The notes beneath the pieces are model-generated. The model was not told where the DNA came from, searched no databases, and was given only the letters and a program-made list of their open reading frames with translations. From positions 124,001-188,000 of the forward strand of contig MTLP01000042.1 in NCBI GenBank assembly GCA_002009975.1: DNA of 64,000 nt. The letters are read 5' to 3'. The stretch comes from Thermococcus sp. JdFR-02. GTDB lineage: Archaea; Methanobacteriota_B; Thermococci; Thermococcales; Thermococcaceae. This document shows positions 42,753 through 50,689 of this stretch, piece by piece; within the stretch, counting starts at the first letter, position 1, and each line of letters opens with the position of its first letter. The translations under genes and the position numbers were made by a program.

Positions 42753-44077
42753 TCAAGCTCTTCAGCAAATTTTGGACTCTCTTCAACTTCAATTCCTTTA
42801 TTTAGCATTTCTCTTAAGTCTTTCTCTGGTTCTGTTGTTAGTTTTAAGTCAAACTCCTTTTTAAGAATGTCAAAGATTCCTGGTGTCAGAAACTCTGGGG
42901 GTCTTGGACCAATATAAATTCCCTTGACTCCCAAATAGAGCAAAGTGTAAAGTATTCCAATTGCTTTTTGCTCCATCCATGAAAGGACTATTGAAACTGG
43001 TAGTGAATTTACATCAGTTCCAAATTCCTGAGCTAAAGCTAAGGCTATCTGTACGATTGAATAGACATTATTACACTGACCGAAGTCAAGGAATCTTGGA
43101 ATGCCTTCTATTGTTCCATAATCCCTTGCATTATACCTGAACTTTCCACATGCAGCACTTAATATTATAGCGTCCTCTGGGATAAGTGATGTTAGCTTCT
43201 CATAGTAGCTCATCTTTGGATCAGGTGTATCACATCCACCGATAACAAATATGTGTCTAATCTTGCCCTCTTGGATTAATTCAATAAGCTTATCCTTCAT
43301 GGCTAATATGTTTGTGTGATGGAATCCTGTGAGAAGTTTTCCTCCCTCTTTTCTCTCCATTTTTGGTGTTTTCAAAGCCCTCTTTATTAATGGTTCAAAG
43401 TTGTAATCCTCTATATGTGGAACTCCTTCAAGACCCGCTATGCCAACGGTAAAGATTCTATCTGCATAGGCTCTTGTTGGTTGCTGTACACAGTTGCTTG
43501 TGCCCAAAATAACTCCTGGGAACTCCATAAATTCCTTCTTCTGGTGTAACCAACTTCCACCCCAATTTGCCACAAGATGATCGAACTTCTTAAATTCAGG
43601 ATATGCATGGGCAGGAAACATCTCTGCATGGGTGTAAATTTTTATGTTAGTTCCTTCTGTTTGCTTTAAAAGCTCATAGAGAGCTTTGTAACTGTGTCCC
43701 GTTACCAAAACACCATATCCTTTTTCTGTTCCTGTCGAAACCCAAGTGGGCTCCGGTCTTCCAAACGTTTCTACATATGCCCTATCCAGAAGTTTCATGG
43801 CTTCAAGATGAATTCTACCATTTTCAAGTATTAATTCCAAGAATCTATTCTTATTGAAGTTAACGTTAGTTAATGTCGAATACAGAGCTTCAGCCAAAAA
43901 ATGCCCGATTTCCTCATTATCATAACCAACTTCCAAAGCATGGTAATAATAAGCGGCTGTTCCTTTAATTCCATACAACAAAGCTTCTTGAAGAGCATTT
44001 AAATCAGGATCTTTTCCACATACTCCTTGAATCTTACATCCTCCAACCAAACTCATAGAGCATTGATTACATAGCAT
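42749..44077 (-). CDS. hcp: Hybrid cluster protein (hydroxylamine reductase), Hcp
   Basis: 442 aa, the short archaeal/anaerobe class. The N-terminal [4Fe-4S] cysteines are at 3, 6, 14 and 20 (MLCNQCSMSLVGGCKIQGVC). Hybrid-cluster ligands occur later in NCVQQP, GGCDTPDP, SAACGKFRYN and FGQCNNVYS. Hcp reduces hydroxylamine and probably NO, protecting against nitrosative stress. GGAGGTG precedes the ATG and a TATGAC palindrome lies just upstream. Confidence 0.95.
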   Translation of the reverse strand: MLCNQCSMSLVGGCKIQGVCGKDPDLNALQEALLYGIKGTAAYYYHALEVGYDNEEIGHFLAEALYSTLTNVNFNKNRFLELILENGRIHLEAMKLLDRAYVETFGRPEPTWVSTGTEKGYGVLVTGHSYKALYELLKQTEGTNIKIYTHAEMFPAHAYPEFKKFDHLVANWGGSWLHQKKEFMEFPGVILGTSNCVQQPTRAYADRIFTVGIAGLEGVPHIEDYNFEPLIKRALKTPKMERKEGGKLLTGFHHTNILAMKDKLIELIQEGKIRHIFVIGGCDTPDPKMSYYEKLTSLIPEDAIILSAACGKFRYNARDYGTIEGIPRFLDFGQCNNVYSIVQIALALAQEFGTDVNSLPVSIVLSWMEQKAIGILYTLLYLGVKGIYIGPRPPEFLTPGIFDILKKEFDLKLTTEPEKDLREMLNKGIEVEESPKFAEELD

Positions 44078-44095
44078 CTTTTACACCTCCTTATT

Positions 44096-44111
44096 TATGA
44101 CGCGTGTCATA
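44096..44111. promoter_or_regulatory. Palindromic operator upstream of hcp
   Basis: TATGACGCGTGTCATA has perfect TATGAC/GTCATA arms with one mismatched pair in the centre. It ends 19 bp before the hcp start. Confidence 0.75.
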
Positions 44112-44286
44112 TGTGCGATATTATTTATTGCTCATTTAGTATAAAAGCATTTCCATTGTTTAACCTAAAAACAAAATTTTGCATTATAAATTAGGAGAAA
44201 ACGTAATAGTTATATTAATATTTTATCACCATGTGTTACATATTTTCGCAAAAATCCAATTATGAAAAATTTTTCATTAATTTTTC

Positions 44287-44302
44287 TATGACAAGCGTCA
44301 TA
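44287..44302. promoter_or_regulatory. Palindromic operator between hcp and the HTH regulator
   Basis: TATGACAAGCGTCATA has both six-base arms intact. It lies 210 bp from hcp and 156 bp before the HTH gene, in a 380-bp intergenic region with no other recognised features. It could be a distal site allowing looping. Confidence 0.6.
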
Positions 44303-44431
44303 ACAAGAAAAAGAGGCGAGCATACCTTTAGTTATTACAAAAAACAATTTGCAAAAAAGTAACAAAGGGATACAATCGTCAAACTTATGTCCATACCAAT
44401 AAACTCATATGAGAGTGTCGAAACCCTTATA

Positions 44432-44447
44432 TATACCACATGTCATA
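44432..44447. promoter_or_regulatory. Degenerate operator and TATA box of the HTH regulator gene
   Basis: TATACCACATGTCATA keeps the right arm GTCATA; the left arm TATACC differs at three positions and merges with the TATA box CTTATATATA (44427-44436). It overlaps the promoter and ends 10 bp before the leaderless start, consistent with weak autoregulation. Confidence 0.55.
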
Positions 44448-44457
44448 AAAATACTCC

Positions 44458-44853
44458 ATGAAAGTTACAGCCTTTGAAGTTGCATCTCGTTATGTTTACC
44501 CCTCATTGAGGAGAAGGTTAGTGGAGATTTTGTACAAAGAACATAAATTAAGCCAAGTAAAGGTTGCGGAGCTTCTGCACATAACCCAACCAGCTGTTTC
44601 AAGGTATTTGAAAATGGACAGAGGAGCCTTGGTGGATGTAAAAAAATTCAAGGATATAGATGAGAAACTTAAAGAGTTGGCAAAAAAAGTGCTTGAAGAA
44701 AACCTAAATGAGTATGAAATTCATTCTGAATTAGTTAGGATTTCTCTTGAAATGCTTGGAAAAGGTTACATATGTTCATTTCATGAAAAAATAGACAAAG
44801 AAATTGATCCCAAAAAGTGCAACATCTGCATTTCCCTCTTTGAAAAATTTTGA
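44458..44853 (+). CDS. HTH regulator with C-terminal Cys motif (candidate regulator of hcp)
   Basis: 131 aa. Residues ~20-55 are a helix-turn-helix (LSQVKVAELLHITQPAVSRYL). The C-terminal segment holds three cysteines and a His in YICSFHEK...CNIC (~106-125), which could ligate an Fe-S cluster or react with NO or oxidants. No ribosome site is present; the ATG is about 25 bp from the TATA box, so the mRNA is probably leaderless. Its own promoter and four nearby sites share the TATGAC palindrome, so it is the obvious candidate for their binder. Direct evidence is lacking. Confidence 0.78.
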   Translation: MKVTAFEVASRYVYPSLRRRLVEILYKEHKLSQVKVAELLHITQPAVSRYLKMDRGALVDVKKFKDIDEKLKELAKKVLEENLNEYEIHSELVRISLEMLGKGYICSFHEKIDKEIDPKKCNICISLFEKF

Positions 44854-44915
44854 TGAAAAACTCTTCATAAATTTCTTTTTAAACCCTTTTCTTTGACCTT
44901 ATCTTGGGTGAGAAA

Positions 44916-45260
44916 ATGGACGAGCTTGAGATGATTAGGAGAAAAAAGATGCTCGAATTGATGAAAAGAATGAGTGGAGTTAAAGTTGAGAGACCAAAGC
45001 CAAAGGCAGTAATTGAAGTTATAACTTCACCTACCTGTCCCTATTGCCCAATTGCACTTCAAATAGCAAGGGAAATAGCGAGAAAGTACAGAGGAGTAGA
45101 AGTTAGAGAGCTGAGCGTTGCAACTCCAGAAGGAAGAGAAAAAGCAATGAGGCATAACATCTTGGGGACTCCAACAATTTTGATTAATGATAGGGTTGAG
45201 TTCATAGGGGTTCCTTCACCAATAGAATTTGAAAGAAGGATAAAAGCCTATTTAAGCTAA
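44916..45260 (+). CDS. Glutaredoxin/thioredoxin-like protein with CPYC active site
   Basis: 114 aa. A Lys/Met-rich helical extension (~1-32) precedes a thioredoxin-fold domain: VIEVITSPTCPYCPIALQIAREIARKY with CPYC (~49-52), then NILGTPTILINDRVEFIG carrying the cis-Pro. Expected role is thiol-disulfide exchange in the cytosol. ATG 44916 follows GGGTGAG. It overlaps the end of the convergent MoaD-like gene by four bases. Confidence 0.88.
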   Translation: MDELEMIRRKKMLELMKRMSGVKVERPKPKAVIEVITSPTCPYCPIALQIAREIARKYRGVEVRELSVATPEGREKAMRHNILGTPTILINDRVEFIGVPSPIEFERRIKAYLS

Positions 45261-45487
45261 CCGCCACTTAAAACGGGCATTACTTTTATTTCATCCTCAT
45301 CTTTTATCAGATAATCGCCTTTTACTGGTCTTCCATTTACAATGATTATTTTGTCATGCAACTTGTCATAGTCTCTGATGATCCCTCTAAGTAACTCATC
45401 CACCGTTTTCGGCTCTTCAAGCTTTAAATAAACTTCATGGGCTTTAGCTAAGTGTGCCATACTCCCAATAAGCCTGACCTTGACCAT
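45257..45487 (-). CDS. MoaD/SAMP-like ubiquitin-fold sulfur carrier
   Basis: 76 aa beta-grasp protein ending in LSGG, the Gly-Gly tail that E1-like enzymes adenylate. VRLIGSMAHLAKAHEVYLKL and IIVNGRPVKGDYLIKDEDEIKVMPVLSGG fit MoaD. Start 45487 after GGTGATG. It sits 116 bp downstream of FOR, whose tungstopterin cofactor needs MoaD for sulfur insertion. Confidence 0.88.
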   Translation of the reverse strand: MVKVRLIGSMAHLAKAHEVYLKLEEPKTVDELLRGIIRDYDKLHDKIIIVNGRPVKGDYLIKDEDEIKVMPVLSGG

Positions 45488-45603
45488 GATCATCACCACT
45501 ACAGATTGGTTAGGAGGTATTAAATAGTTTTTTGCAAATTACAAGTAGTGAATTTCATAATCGAGATCAAAGAGCATTGAGAAAAGTAAAAAGATAAAAG
45601 AAC

Positions 45604-47463
45604 TCATTCAAGCTTTGTAACCTTCTCAAGCTCTGGGATAACGTAGTCCAAGTTAAGCTCTTTGAGTGTCTCCTTCTTTGGAATACCTCTCTCATCCCAT
45701 CCTCTAAGCTTGTAGTACTCTGAAAGCAAGGCATCGTACTTGTCTTCCTCTAAGTGTGATCCCTTTAGTTTTCCGCTCTTTAAGCTCTCGACAAACCATC
45801 TCTTTGGTGGATAGTCCATCTTCCTATCCCAGTTGCCGTTGAATTCTCTAACCCAGTAAGCCCTTATAAGAGCATAAACCCTATCTGCTGCTTTGTAGAG
45901 GTCGTCCCATGTGTACTTAACCCCAGTAATTGCTTCTAAGAACTTTGGATACCACTCTAATGTTAATCCTATTTCTACCCATGGTAACCTACAAGCGGTA
46001 AGCATCTCGAAGAGTCCGCCTCTAAGTCTTTGCAACTCAATAACCTTTGCTGCCTTCTCTGGATCGTAGGTTATCTTGTACTCAACTTCCTTCTTTTGCT
46101 CTCCTTCAATTGGTGCTGTTCCGATTTCCCATGCAATTACCCAAGCTTCCTTGTGGTGAGCACCAATTGATGATGTTGCAAATGCCAATGCCATTGCTGG
46201 GTAGGCAAAACAGTTGTAACCACTAACCTCTAAGCCCTTAACATGCATTGCAAACTCTTCGCCGCCGATCTTTTGTGATGCCCTCATTACTCCCTCAGCT
46301 AAGAGGCTTCCAAGTTCTCCTCTTCTATAAGCAATGTCCAAGGCAAGTTCCTTAGCCTTCTTATAGTCACCAAAGTGTATTCCATCATCTAATAATCCCT
46401 TTTCAGTTGCTTCCATTGCAAATGCCAAGACACCACCCAATGAAATCGTATCCATACCCATTTGGTCAGCTATTCTGTTTAGTACAGAAACTCTGTTTAG
46501 GTTAGCTATTCCTAAGTTTGAACCAAGTAAAGCAACGTTTTCATAGTCAAGTTCACTTTCTTGAGCCTCTGCATCCAAAACTACGTTACCACATTGCATG
46601 TTACAGTAGGGACAGCCTCTTCTATCAACCTTCATACCCTCTAGAGTGTAACCATCAATTGTTCTCGCAAACTCGAAGTATCCATCACTAAAGTTCCTTG
46701 TTGGTAAAGCACCATTTTCTTGTGTCCATTCAACAGCTGCCATTGTTCCTTGCCTAATCCAGAAGTCATAGGCTGGCTTTTCTTGTATCTCATTAAACGC
46801 TTCCTTTGAATACTCCATAAGCTTCTTCTTGTCAGCAACTGGGATTTCCTTTGTACCCTTAATCACAACAGCTTTTAGGTTCTTGCTTCCCATCACTGCA
46901 CCCATTCCAGGTCTTCCACCGGCTCTACCCTCTTGGGAGATAATAACAGCAAATTTAACTAAATTCTCACCAGCAGGACCTATGCTTAGAATTCCTACAT
47001 TTTTGCCATGAACTTCCTTCAATTTTCTCTCGGTTTCAAAAGTATCCAGTCCCCATAGCCCCTCTGCACTTAAAATGCTAACATTGTCATTTTCGACATA
47101 AACATAGACTGGTTTCTTTGCTTTACCCTCAATAACGATTGCATCATAACCAGCTTTTCTTAAGTGAACAGTTGCCATAGTTCCTAAGTTACCATCACCA
47201 TAACCATTTGTTAATGGACTTTTAGCTGCAACCACTAATTTTCCACCACTCGGTGTTGGGAGACCGTTGAACGGTCCAGCAGCAAAGATTAACTTATTTT
47301 CTGGGCTTAATGGATCAACACCCTTAACTTCATCCCAAAGAATCTTTATGGCTAAACCTCTACCACCTATAAATTGTTGGGCAATGTCTGGAGAATATTC
47401 TTGCACCCACGTTTTGTTGTTGGTTAAATCAACTCTTAAAATTCTTCCCCACCAGCCTTTCAT
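45604..47463 (-). CDS. for: Formaldehyde:ferredoxin oxidoreductase (tungsten enzyme)
   Basis: 619 aa, the length I recall for Pyrococcus FOR. The start [20 protein letters not shown] and [41 protein letters not shown] match that enzyme much more closely than AOR. Fe-S cysteines are in [11 protein letters not shown] (~residue 283), with a fourth in TACRLPWVE (~490). It oxidises C1-C4 aldehydes with ferredoxin as acceptor, using a bis-tungstopterin. Start 47463 is chosen because GGTGGTT precedes it and the length fits. Confidence 0.93.
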   Translation of the reverse strand: MKGWWGRILRVDLTNNKTWVQEYSPDIAQQFIGGRGLAIKILWDEVKGVDPLSPENKLIFAAGPFNGLPTPSGGKLVVAAKSPLTNGYGDGNLGTMATVHLRKAGYDAIVIEGKAKKPVYVYVENDNVSILSAEGLWGLDTFETERKLKEVHGKNVGILSIGPAGENLVKFAVIISQEGRAGGRPGMGAVMGSKNLKAVVIKGTKEIPVADKKKLMEYSKEAFNEIQEKPAYDFWIRQGTMAAVEWTQENGALPTRNFSDGYFEFARTIDGYTLEGMKVDRRGCPYCNMQCGNVVLDAEAQESELDYENVALLGSNLGIANLNRVSVLNRIADQMGMDTISLGGVLAFAMEATEKGLLDDGIHFGDYKKAKELALDIAYRRGELGSLLAEGVMRASQKIGGEEFAMHVKGLEVSGYNCFAYPAMALAFATSSIGAHHKEAWVIAWEIGTAPIEGEQKKEVEYKITYDPEKAAKVIELQRLRGGLFEMLTACRLPWVEIGLTLEWYPKFLEAITGVKYTWDDLYKAADRVYALIRAYWVREFNGNWDRKMDYPPKRWFVESLKSGKLKGSHLEEDKYDALLSEYYKLRGWDERGIPKKETLKELNLDYVIPELEKVTKLE

Positions 47464-47748
47464 AGAAACCACCATATTTCATAAAGATGAAATTCTATAA
47501 AAGCTTTGAGTTCACAAAAATCTTTACCCTCCTAAATTATTGAAAACAGCAATGTTTAACGATTTTTAACAAGTAACTTTTCTTGTTTATCAAAAATTTT
47601 CGAAGAATTTACACCATATAAAAGCCTTAACGAATAGATTACATTCATTAATGTCCAAAGTCGAACAAGAAAAATCAAAAACAAATAATAAAGATCTTGC
47701 TATTTTTGAGATGATTGTTTGACTCTACTCTTCTAACTGTTTGAAGGA

Positions 47749-47766
47749 AAAATTTAAATACATATA
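47749..47766 (+). promoter_or_regulatory. Promoter-like BRE/TATA in the 530-bp gap after FOR
   Basis: GGAAAAATTTAAATACAT resembles other promoters in the window. The predicted transcript start is about 47780, on top of four close ATG codons (47778-47788). Confidence 0.45.
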
Positions 47767-47787
47767 ATGGAAAAGCAATGATGATGG

Positions 47788-47910
47788 ATGATAGTTGGAA
47801 TTGCCTGGAAAGTGGCCAAAATTGTTGGAAGTGTTTTGTTATGTGTAAGTAGTGTAGTAGACATCCCATACTGCTGTGAAAGGGAGGTAATGTATTGTTC
47901 AAGTCTTTGA
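47788..47910 (+). CDS. Candidate 40-aa amphipathic, Cys-containing peptide
   Basis: An ORF starting MIVGIAWKVAKIVGSVLLCV encodes a helix with hydrophobic and Lys positions, then DIPYCCEREVMYCSSL with four Cys in all. It follows a TATA box with almost no leader. No strong ribosome site is present. Downstream, 83 bp away, is a small membrane protein gene that could be its immunity partner. A bacteriocin-like or signalling peptide is speculation; a competing 24-aa Cys-rich frame starts at 47778. Confidence 0.3.
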   Translation: MIVGIAWKVAKIVGSVLLCVSSVVDIPYCCEREVMYCSSL

Positions 47911-47916
47911 AGGGGG
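47894..47916 (+). repeat. Imperfect direct repeat, copy 1 (RBS-containing)
   Basis: ATTGTTCAAGTCTTTGAAGG and GGG form a block repeated at 47965-47986 with three substitutions and a one-base difference. Each copy ends in AGGGGG and is followed within ten bases by ATGAA, so it duplicates a translation start region. Confidence 0.5.
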
Positions 47917-47964
47917 TTGAACTTAATGAAGATATCTAAAAATAATCTACTTTTTTCATATATT

Positions 47965-47986
47965 ATTGCTCAAGTCTATAAGGGGG
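47965..47986 (+). repeat. Imperfect direct repeat, copy 2 (RBS of the membrane protein gene)
   Basis: ATTGCTCAAGTCTATAAGGG plus GG, related to the block at 47894. This copy supplies the AGGGGG ribosome site of the gene at 47994. The first copy is followed by a 20-codon frame (47925-47987), perhaps a remnant gene start. Confidence 0.5.
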
Positions 47987-47993
47987 AATAGAA

Positions 47994-48347
47994 ATGAAAG
48001 TAGAAGAGTCAAGATTTTTGAAGTTTGTTCTTCTTTATTATCTTTTCTTTTTTGTTATTGATGTCATCATGTATTTCAGTGGAGTAATGCATGACACCAG
48101 ATTACTTATCTCAGCCCCACTAATTTTGTTGATAGGTGTTGGGGCGCATTTTTTTGCTAGAGGAAGCAGCAAAGGGAGATATTTGGCTTATGCCTCCTTA
48201 GCTCTCTTAATCTTAATAACAGTATATAGCAACATAACAGCACCAAAAGAAAATCCATATAATGACTGGATAGGCGTGATAATTTTAGCTGGCTTATTGT
48301 ATGAAGTTGAGAAGCGAGTAAAGGAGCGTGAGAAAAATAAAAGATAG
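47994..48347 (+). CDS. Small membrane protein, three to four helices
   Basis: 117 aa. Hydrophobic segments lie at ~8-30, 38-54, 63-82 and 92-105, with a charged C-terminal tail (YEVEKRVKEREKNKR). I do not recognise the family. The AGGGGGAATAGAA site precedes the ATG. It follows the candidate peptide ORF, so an immunity role is one hypothesis. Confidence 0.65.
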   Translation: MKVEESRFLKFVLLYYLFFFVIDVIMYFSGVMHDTRLLISAPLILLIGVGAHFFARGSSKGRYLAYASLALLILITVYSNITAPKENPYNDWIGVIILAGLLYEVEKRVKEREKNKR

Positions 48348-48424
48348 TGTTAAATGTGACTAATTAACAAACACCGTAGATAACCTCAATTATTTTATAT
48401 ATCTACAGCGAACATAATAATGTC

Positions 48425-49474
48425 ATGATATGGTTTAGGCGGATTAATATTGATGAGATAGAGAGTGCTAAAAGGGCATTGCCACATTATTTTGCAATCC
48501 TTAAGGGAGATGAAAAGCCGAACTTCTTTTATGCAAAGCAAGTTGAGGTTAGCTTTGATGAAAGCTTCTCATTTGAAGAGCTTTGGAATATCCATGAGGA
48601 GGGAATGAAAAAGCTAAAAGAAGGCGAGTTCATTGAAAATCCAGAGCAAAGTCTCTTAGATTTAAAAGCTGTCATAGCAGACAAAATCCTTGAGAAGTGT
48701 GAACTTTGTGAGATTAAATGCAATGTGAACAGAAAGAATGATATTGGATATTGTAGGGTTGGGGAAAGCTTAGTTGCAAGTGACTTTTTGCATTTAGGCG
48801 AAGAGCCTGAATTAGTGCCATCTTACACGATTTTCTTTAGCGGATGTAACTTTAGATGTGTATTTTGTCAGAACTGGGATATAAGTCAATACAGAGTTGG
48901 AATTAGTTATTTGCCCAAAGAGATGGCAACTAAGATAATGGTGGCATTTGCAAAAGGTGCAAAGAATGTTAACTTCGTCGGTGGAGAGCCGACACCAAAT
49001 TTGCCTTTTATTCTTAAAACGCTCCGTTTTGTTAAAACACCAATTCCAGTTGTCTGGAACTCCAACATGTACATGAGCGAAAAATCAATGAAACTTTTGG
49101 ATGGAGTGGTTGACGTTTATTTAGGTGATTTTAAGTGGGGAAATAATGACTGTGCATTAAAGTACTCAAAAGCTCCAGGATATTGGGAGATTATAACGAG
49201 GAACTATCTCTTAGCTAAAGATCACTATAAAGCAGAGTTTTTGATAAGGCATTTGGTGATACCAACCCACTTAGAGTGCTGCACAAAGCCAATTTTAAAA
49301 TGGATAAGCGAGAATTTGGGAAAGGACGTTAGAGTGAACGTAATGTTCCAGTATAGACCAGAGTATAAAGCTGGGGAATACAAAGAGATAGACAGGGGTT
49401 TGAATTATAATGAGATGAAAAGAGCGGCAGAACTTGTAAGGGAATTTGAACTAAGAAATGCCTTAGTGGGTTAA
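48425..49474 (+). CDS. Radical SAM protein of the pyruvate-formate-lyase-activating-like group
   Basis: 349 aa. A Cys-containing segment ahead of the core (LEKCELCEIKCNVNRKNDIGYCRVG) is typical of archaeal PflA/PflX homologues. The cluster motif is CNFRCVFC (~residue 141) in a GCNFRCVFCQNWDISQ context, and GGEPTPNLPF follows. Substrate unknown; relatives lack a neighbouring glycyl radical enzyme, as here. TTTTATATATC 30 bp upstream and no ribosome site suggest a leaderless transcript. Confidence 0.85.
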   Translation: MIWFRRINIDEIESAKRALPHYFAILKGDEKPNFFYAKQVEVSFDESFSFEELWNIHEEGMKKLKEGEFIENPEQSLLDLKAVIADKILEKCELCEIKCNVNRKNDIGYCRVGESLVASDFLHLGEEPELVPSYTIFFSGCNFRCVFCQNWDISQYRVGISYLPKEMATKIMVAFAKGAKNVNFVGGEPTPNLPFILKTLRFVKTPIPVVWNSNMYMSEKSMKLLDGVVDVYLGDFKWGNNDCALKYSKAPGYWEIITRNYLLAKDHYKAEFLIRHLVIPTHLECCTKPILKWISENLGKDVRVNVMFQYRPEYKAGEYKEIDRGLNYNEMKRAAELVREFELRNALVG

Positions 49475-49484
49475 GTCTTCTCAG

Positions 49485-49793
49485 CTAGCCTCCAGCTCTC
49501 GCTTTCATTAGCTTTTCCATAACATTTCTAATCAGCACCTCATCCCCTTCAAGCACTACTTCATACCTCGGAATATTATAAAAGGTTCCAACATATTTTA
49601 TCGTCACTTTAAGACCTTCACACCCACCACATGCTTTTCTCACAAGTTCCATAAACTCCTCTGGAGGAATTGCAGTTGTAATTTTCTTTATCATTTTCCA
49701 CACCTTCCTTTTGAACCGTTTCAGCCATTTTTCGCTAAATTGGGAGTAGTGACCCTTCACATAGAAGTATACGAACTTTTTATAGATTTGCAT
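49485..49793 (-). CDS. Hypothetical protein with ACGGC motif
   Basis: 102 aa. ATG 49793 follows AGAGGA by about six bases; the longer open frame to 50213 is antisense to the exported-protein gene and is rejected. A basic N-terminal half (KWLKRFKRKVWKMIKK) leads to IPPEEFMELVRKACGGCEGL and a beta-rich end. Two Cys spaced CGGC may bind metal. No family recognised. It is divergent from the exported protein gene and may share its operator. Confidence 0.5.
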   Translation of the reverse strand: MQIYKKFVYFYVKGHYSQFSEKWLKRFKRKVWKMIKKITTAIPPEEFMELVRKACGGCEGLKVTIKYVGTFYNIPRYEVVLEGDEVLIRNVMEKLMKARAGG

Positions 49794-49840
49794 AAGCATT
49801 CCTCTTTTTGTTATTTCTTCTCTTTTTATCTTTTTTGAAC

Positions 49841-49892
49841 CGAAAAATTTATAAAGTATAAGTACATATGTAATATTGAACTTACATATGAA
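49841..49892 (+). promoter_or_regulatory. Promoter and inverted TATGTAA operator before the exported-protein gene
   Basis: CGAAAAATTTATAAA (49841-49855) is a BRE/TATA. ATATGTAA at 49866-49873 and its inverted copy TTACATAT at 49882-49889 flank the predicted start of transcription. The same octamer (TTATGTAA) occurs twice before the ArsR-type regulator gene at 51690. The AGAGGTGAA ribosome site follows. Confidence 0.6.
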
Positions 49893-49905
49893 GAGGTGAA
49901 TAAAC

Positions 49906-50373
49906 ATGTGGAAAAAGTTGTTTGGAATAGGATTGTTGGCTTTGGGTCTGTTTGGTTTAGTGTTTGGAGCAGTAGCAGCATACCAAGGAGAGCCTGGACC
50001 AAACCCAGAAATCGATAGAGAAATGATACCTGCCCAAGCTATGGGAATGAAAGGATATGGACACCATGGAGAAAGAGGAAAGCCCCAGTTCATGGGTTTA
50101 GGAGTTATGGGACAAAACCTTGAAGAAGTTAGCATAGAGGAAATTAGTGAAAAAGCTGAAGAAATTTTGAGCCAAGTAACAATTGAAGAGTTCACCAACC
50201 CAAGAGGTCTCACGATTCAAAAGCTCATCTATGATGGACAATATATCGGAAAAGTAGTTGGTGATTATGAGCTAAGTGAACTAAGCATCTATAAAGCCTT
50301 TGAAACACCAATGGGCATGAAAGTTTTCCTAAGCTATGAAGATCAGATAGTTGGATTCTTCCTAATAAAGTGA
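49906..50373 (+). CDS. Exported Met/His/Gly-rich protein, function unknown
   Basis: 155 aa. Residues 1-24 are a signal peptide or anchor (MWKKLFGIGLLALGLFGLVF then GAVAA). Residues ~45-70 are rich in Met, His and Gly (MGMKGYGHHGERG, MGLGVMG), possibly metal-binding. The rest contains IEEISEKAEEILSQVTIEEF, and a beta-rich end. It leads a group of small membrane and heme-like genes. Metal or electron transfer in the periplasm-like space is inference. Confidence 0.7.
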   Translation: MWKKLFGIGLLALGLFGLVFGAVAAYQGEPGPNPEIDREMIPAQAMGMKGYGHHGERGKPQFMGLGVMGQNLEEVSIEEISEKAEEILSQVTIEEFTNPRGLTIQKLIYDGQYIGKVVGDYELSELSIYKAFETPMGMKVFLSYEDQIVGFFLIK

Positions 50374-50411
50374 TTTTCCTCCCTCTCTTTTCAATTTTTA
50401 GGTGATAGAGA

Positions 50412-50522
50412 ATGAGAATAATGGAGAAAATAAAGCTGATCATTTCATCCTTGGAATTTAGGACTAAGAAAAGTGAGAAGAGTATTCCTCTCATAATTTT
50501 AGCAAAGGAGGAACAAGAATGA
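50412..50522 (+). CDS. Candidate 36-aa protein in the membrane redox operon
   Basis: MRIMEKIKLIISSLEFRTKK begins a short basic/amphipathic peptide. AGGTGAT lies seven bases before the ATG, and its stop overlaps the ATG of the next small gene (ATGA), the normal coupling pattern here. It has no recognisable domain and could be a regulatory leader peptide. Confidence rests on the ribosome site and coupling. Confidence 0.45.
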   Translation: MRIMEKIKLIISSLEFRTKKSEKSIPLIILAKEEQE

Positions 50523-50689
50523 GAACATTTGAAGTCTTCTTTGGAAAGCCAAGTTTCGCTTTAATTGTAGGGATATTATTTACTTTGGCTGTGTTAGCTG
50601 GAATCTTTCTATTTCTAAAAGGTTATTTTGGAAAGGATGATGAATTCCCTAATGAATGTGAAAGTTGTGAGATGGAGGGATTGGAATGA
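50519..50689 (+). CDS. 56-aa single-helix membrane protein with a CxxC tail
   Basis: One helix (FALIVGILFTLAVLAGIFLF) follows a short N-terminus; the tail NECESCEMEGLE contains CESC. GGAGGAACAAG is a strong ribosome site. Its stop overlaps the ATG of the DUF4405-like gene. The composition and coupling make a real small subunit likely, perhaps anchoring or carrying a metal to the cytochrome-like protein. Confidence 0.7.
   Translation: MRTFEVFFGKPSFALIVGILFTLAVLAGIFLFLKGYFGKDDEFPNECESCEMEGLE

Noticed and set aside
47778-47852. 24-aa Cys-rich frame overlapping the 40-aa candidate
   Set aside because: It is shorter, has no ribosome site, and the alternative frame is a better amphipathic peptide; kept only as a possibility.
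49794-50213. N-terminal extension of the minus-strand frame that ends at 49485
   Set aside because: It is antisense to the signal-peptide gene at 49906, crosses its promoter, and a good ribosome site supports ATG 49793.
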